Source of the DNA: Butyrivibrio sp.
Lineage (GTDB): Bacteria; Bacillota; Clostridia; Lachnospirales; Lachnospiraceae
NCBI RefSeq assembly: GCF_015056685.1
Contig: NZ_SVFW01000056.1
Span: 1-24,275 of the forward strand
Length of the DNA: 24,275 nucleotides
Reading direction: 5' to 3'
The notes under the pieces are model-generated. The model saw nothing but the letters and a program-made list of their open reading frames with translations, had not been told where the DNA came from and searched no databases. The position numbers and the translations under genes were made by a program. Positions 21,330-24,275 of this stretch are shown here, piece by piece; position 1 is the first letter of the stretch; each line of letters opens with the position of its first letter.

Positions 21330-22721
21330 ATGAAAAAAAGTAGTTTTTTTGTAGTAATAGCTATGTCTCTTGTTATGAGTTTACTGGTGGCAGACCCTGT
21401 ATGGGCTACCACCAGTACTGATTTACAGCAAAAACAGAATAAGCTTGAACAAGAACAGAAAGCACTGGAGTCCCAGCAGAAATCACTCCAGTCACAACAA
21501 AAAGACAGCCAGAACAAGTTAAACAATGCAAACAGTCAGATAGGCAGTATTTCAGAAGCCAAAGGGGAAACAAAAGAGGCCATTGATGAGACCAATGCAG
21601 TTATTGTTGGTCTTATGACAGATATAGAGCTCATCAAGGAAGACATTGACAGGACGCAAGAGCAGATCGAGATAACACAGCAAGAGTATGATGAGGCCAA
21701 AAAGCAGGAAGAGACCTTGTATGAAGCGATGGTTCAGCGAGTTAAGTTTATGTACGAAAAGGGAAACCTGTCGTATGTGCAGATTCTTTTGACTGCAACA
21801 AGCTATGCTGATGCGCTTAATAAGGCCCAATATGTTGAACAGCTTTATGAATATGACAGAATAAAACTTGCAGAGTATGTAGCAGCCAAGGAAAAGGCTG
21901 AGGCATATGGCAAACAGTTGGAAGAAGAAAAGTCAGAACTTGAAACTTCCAAATATGAGCTGGAAGAGGAAGAAGCTTATATGGAGGAAGTGCTTGCTGA
22001 GTACAAGGCAACTTATGCTGATTATGAGGTTAAGCTTGCCAAGGCAAAGCAGGAGGCTGCAGTTTATACAGCTCAGGTAAAGAGTCAACAATCAAGTATA
22101 GCATCGCTTCAGAAACAGATAGAAGCAAAAGAAAAGCAGGTTGAAGAGACCAAAAAGGCAAAAGAAGAAGCATTAAAGGCAGAAGAGGAAGCAAGAAGAG
22201 CTGCAGAGGAAGCTGCCAATGCTGAAAATGAAGATGGTGATAATTCCGGCTATTCTACTGGTACCGGGACAACTTCTTCAGGAACAACATACACAGATAC
22301 AACTTCAGATTCAGATGATGACGACGATGATGATGATAATTCGTCAGGTTCTTCCAAAAGCTACGCTGCAGCAGGAAGTGCAACTGGTTCGAATATTGCG
22401 AAGTTTGCATGCCAGTTTGTAGGTAATCCCTATGTAGCAGGTGGAACAAGCCTCACAGACGGAGCAGATTGTTCGGGCTTTGTAATGGCTGTATATCAGG
22501 CCTTTGGAATATCGGTTCCCAGAACATCATGGGCTCAAGGATCTTATGGAACAGAGGTTTCATATGAAAATGCTCAGCCTGGAGATGTTATTTATTACGG
22601 TGGACATGTCGGAATATATATCGGTGGTGGACAGATTGTTCACGCAAGTACTCAGAAAACCGGTATCAAGATTACTAATGCCAACTACAGATCCATGATA
22701 TCTGTAAGAAGATATATTTGA
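21330..22721 (+). CDS. Secreted NlpC/P60 peptidoglycan endopeptidase with coiled coil (CwlO/PcsB-like)
   Basis: A 463-residue exported cell-wall hydrolase. A Sec signal peptide (about 1-27) ends near VWA-TT. Residues about 28-300 form a long Gln/Glu/Lys-rich coiled coil with an interruption around 'VKFMYEKGNLSYVQILLTATSYADALNKAQYVEQLYEYDR', the same layout as CwlO and PcsB, whose coiled coil is controlled by FtsEX. A Ser/Thr/Gly linker contains eight Asp residues in a row (329-336). The C-terminal NlpC/P60 domain has the catalytic set C381 (ADCSGFV), H426 (GGHVGIY) and H438 (VHAS). The predicted activity is D,L-endopeptidase cleavage of stem peptides for growth or daughter-cell separation. 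FtsEX dependence is inferred from architecture only. AGGGGGA precedes the ATG. Confidence 0.9.
   Translation: MKKSSFFVVIAMSLVMSLLVADPVWATTSTDLQQKQNKLEQEQKALESQQKSLQSQQKDSQNKLNNANSQIGSISEAKGETKEAIDETNAVIVGLMTDIELIKEDIDRTQEQIEITQQEYDEAKKQEETLYEAMVQRVKFMYEKGNLSYVQILLTATSYADALNKAQYVEQLYEYDRIKLAEYVAAKEKAEAYGKQLEEEKSELETSKYELEEEEAYMEEVLAEYKATYADYEVKLAKAKQEAAVYTAQVKSQQSSIASLQKQIEAKEKQVEETKKAKEEALKAEEEARRAAEEAANAENEDGDNSGYSTGTGTTSSGTTYTDTTSDSDDDDDDDDNSSGSSKSYAAAGSATGSNIAKFACQFVGNPYVAGGTSLTDGADCSGFVMAVYQAFGISVPRTSWAQGSYGTEVSYENAQPGDVIYYGGHVGIYIGGGQIVHASTQKTGIKITNANYRSMISVRRYI
22314..22337 (+). repeat. Eight consecutive aspartate codons (GAT/GAC)
   Basis: Six GAT and two GAC codons encode residues 329-336 in the linker of the NlpC/P60 protein. 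The run could change length by slippage. Confidence 0.9.
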
Positions 22722-22761
22722 TAATACATGGTAACTATTAACTCTGTTATATGGAGGAAGC

Positions 22762-24275
22762 ATGGCTACAGAAGAAAAAGTTATAGTAATTGACTTTGGC
22801 GGGCAATACAATCAGCTTGTTGCCAGAAGAGTCAGAGAATGCAACGTTTACTGCGAAATTTATTCTTATCGCACACCTATCGACCAGATTAAGGCGATGA
22901 ACCCCAAGGGAATTATTTTAACAGGTGGACCCAATTCCTGTTATGAAGAGGGAGCCCCAACTTATACTAAAGAGCTCTTTGAACTTGGAATTCCTGTACT
23001 TGGTTTATGCTATGGAGCTCAGTTAATGATGCATGTACTTGGTGGAAAGGTTGAGAAAGCACCTGTCCGTGAGTATGGTAAGACTGAGACATTTATAGAC
23101 GGCTCTAAGGATACTCTTTTTGCCGGTATAGAAGAGAAGACTATAGTATGGATGAGCCACTTTGATTATATCAGCAAGGTTGCTCCGGGATTTGATATTA
23201 TCGCTCATACAGCTGACTGCCCTGTTGCAGCAGCCGCATGTGAGGACAAAAAGCTTTATGCGATCCAGTTCCATCCTGAAGTTCTCCATACTGTAAAGGG
23301 TAAAGAGATCCTTCATAACTTCGTAAGAAATATTTGTGAAACAGCCGGAACATGGAGAATGGATTCTTTTGTAGAGAATACAATTAAGGAAATCCGTGCG
23401 AAGGTTGGTGACGGCAAGGTATTACTTGCACTTTCCGGTGGTGTGGATTCATCTGTCCTTGCAGCGCTTCTTGCAAGAGCAATCGGAAAACAGCTCACAT
23501 GCGTATTTGTAGACCATGGTCTTCTTCGTAAAAATGAAGGCGATGAGGTTGAGAGCGTATTTGGACCAAACGGTAATTTTGATATCAACTTTATCAGAGT
23601 AAATGCAGCACAGCGCTACTATGATAAACTTAAGGGCGTAGAAGAGCCTGAGCGCAAGCGTAAGATCATTGGTGAAGAGTTCATCAGAGTCTTTGAGGAA
23701 GAAGCCAAGAAGATTGGAACTGTAGATTTCCTTGCACAGGGAACTATTTATCCTGACGTTGTTGAATCAGGACTTGGTGGAGAGTCAGTAGTTATTAAGT
23801 CCCACCACAATGTTGGAGGACTTCCTGACTATGTTGATTTCAAAGAGATAATCGAACCACTTCGTTCCTTGTTTAAGGATGAAGTTCGTAAGGCAGGTCT
23901 TGAACTTGGCCTTCCTGAATACCTTGTATTCCGTCAGCCATTCCCAGGCCCTGGCCTTGGAATCCGAATTATCGGTGAAGTTACAGCAGAGAAAGTAAGA
24001 ATTGTTCAGGATGCTGACTTCATCTACAGAGAAGAACTTGCAAACGCAGGTCTCGAGAAACTTCCTGATCAGTATTTTGCAGCTCTTTCCAATATGCGTT
24101 CGGTAGGCGTAATGGGAGATGAGCGTACATACGATTACGCAGTAGTCCTCCGTGCAGTTGAGACAGTCGACTTCATGACAGCCGAAGCTTCAGAGATTCC
24201 ATTTGCAGTACTTCAGAAAGTCATGAGCCGTATCATAAACGAGGTTAAAGGTGTTAACCGCGTAATGTACGATCT
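22762..24275 (+). CDS. guaA: GMP synthase (glutamine-hydrolysing), 3' end cut by the window
   Basis: 504 codons are visible with no stop; about ten residues are missing at the C-terminus compared with the usual length near 515. The enzyme aminates XMP to GMP. The N-terminal class I amidotransferase has GGPNS, LC83YGAQ and H171PE173; the ATP pyrophosphatase domain has SGGVDSS (225-231), 'VDHGLLRKNEGDEV' and 'QGTIYPDVVESG'; the dimerisation domain includes FRQPFPGPGLGIRIIGE. GGAGG stands before the ATG at 22762. The 40-base gap to the NlpC/P60 gene has no purine riboswitch. Confidence 0.97.
   Translation, partial: MATEEKVIVIDFGGQYNQLVARRVRECNVYCEIYSYRTPIDQIKAMNPKGIILTGGPNSCYEEGAPTYTKELFELGIPVLGLCYGAQLMMHVLGGKVEKAPVREYGKTETFIDGSKDTLFAGIEEKTIVWMSHFDYISKVAPGFDIIAHTADCPVAAAACEDKKLYAIQFHPEVLHTVKGKEILHNFVRNICETAGTWRMDSFVENTIKEIRAKVGDGKVLLALSGGVDSSVLAALLARAIGKQLTCVFVDHGLLRKNEGDEVESVFGPNGNFDINFIRVNAAQRYYDKLKGVEEPERKRKIIGEEFIRVFEEEAKKIGTVDFLAQGTIYPDVVESGLGGESVVIKSHHNVGGLPDYVDFKEIIEPLRSLFKDEVRKAGLELGLPEYLVFRQPFPGPGLGIRIIGEVTAEKVRIVQDADFIYREELANAGLEKLPDQYFAALSNMRSVGVMGDERTYDYAVVLRAVETVDFMTAEASEIPFAVLQKVMSRIINEVKGVNRVMYD

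Noticed and set aside
22722..22761. Purine riboswitch before guaA
   Set aside because: The gap is 40 bases and shows no conserved riboswitch core.
1..24275. Mobile element, phage, CRISPR or defence system
   Set aside because: No transposase, integrase, spaced direct repeats or defence-type protein was found; the gene set is core metabolism and envelope functions.

Overview
The window looks like chromosomal core DNA from a motile, anaerobic Firmicute of the family Lachnospiraceae, most like Butyrivibrio or Pseudobutyrivibrio. The reasons are the AT-rich coding, strong AGGAGG-type ribosome binding sites, PyrK/PyrD-1B pyrimidine synthesis, several lipoproteins with short Ala/Thr-rich linkers, and a sigma-28 type promoter. 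The genus is inferred from protein character alone. No phage, insertion sequence, CRISPR array or tRNA gene was seen.

Left part (1-7944): the last 24 codons of a sugar ABC transporter ATPase and its terminator, then a PucR/CdaR-type regulator that converges on a minus-strand SRP RNA gene. Behind the SRP RNA lies an Rrf2/IscR-like regulator (minus), divergent from tadA. A tightly packed plus-strand run follows: tadA, an orphan sugar-binding lipoprotein (TAGTG overlap), an aconitase-family hydratase, and a divergent GH9-like lipoprotein (TAATG overlap).

Middle (8017-15696): an alpha/beta hydrolase, a membrane-anchored MurF-like ligase and D-Ala-D-Ala ligase form a peptidoglycan-precursor operon closed by a two-way terminator shared with a convergent plsC-type acyltransferase. 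Divergent from plsC is a pyrimidine operon, pyrC-pyrK-pyrD, ending at another two-way terminator.

Right part (15720-24275): a minus-strand protein of unknown function sits behind a promoter matching the flagellar sigma-28 (FliA/SigD) consensus exactly. Divergent from it are ispE and a DUF1934 protein. A small single-pass membrane protein (minus, TTG start) converges on them. Then come a secreted trigger-factor-like FKBP foldase lipoprotein with asnS behind it, a CwlO/PcsB-like NlpC/P60 endopeptidase, and guaA, which runs off the window about ten codons short of its end.

Most of the window is housekeeping (nucleotide synthesis, envelope synthesis, translation, protein export). The parts most worth a second look are the sigma-28 driven unknown protein, the membrane MurF-like/Ddl cassette, the GH9-like lipoprotein with altered catalytic motifs, the aconitase-family hydratase of unknown substrate, and the SRP RNA gene whose -35 box contains the stop codon of the upstream regulator.
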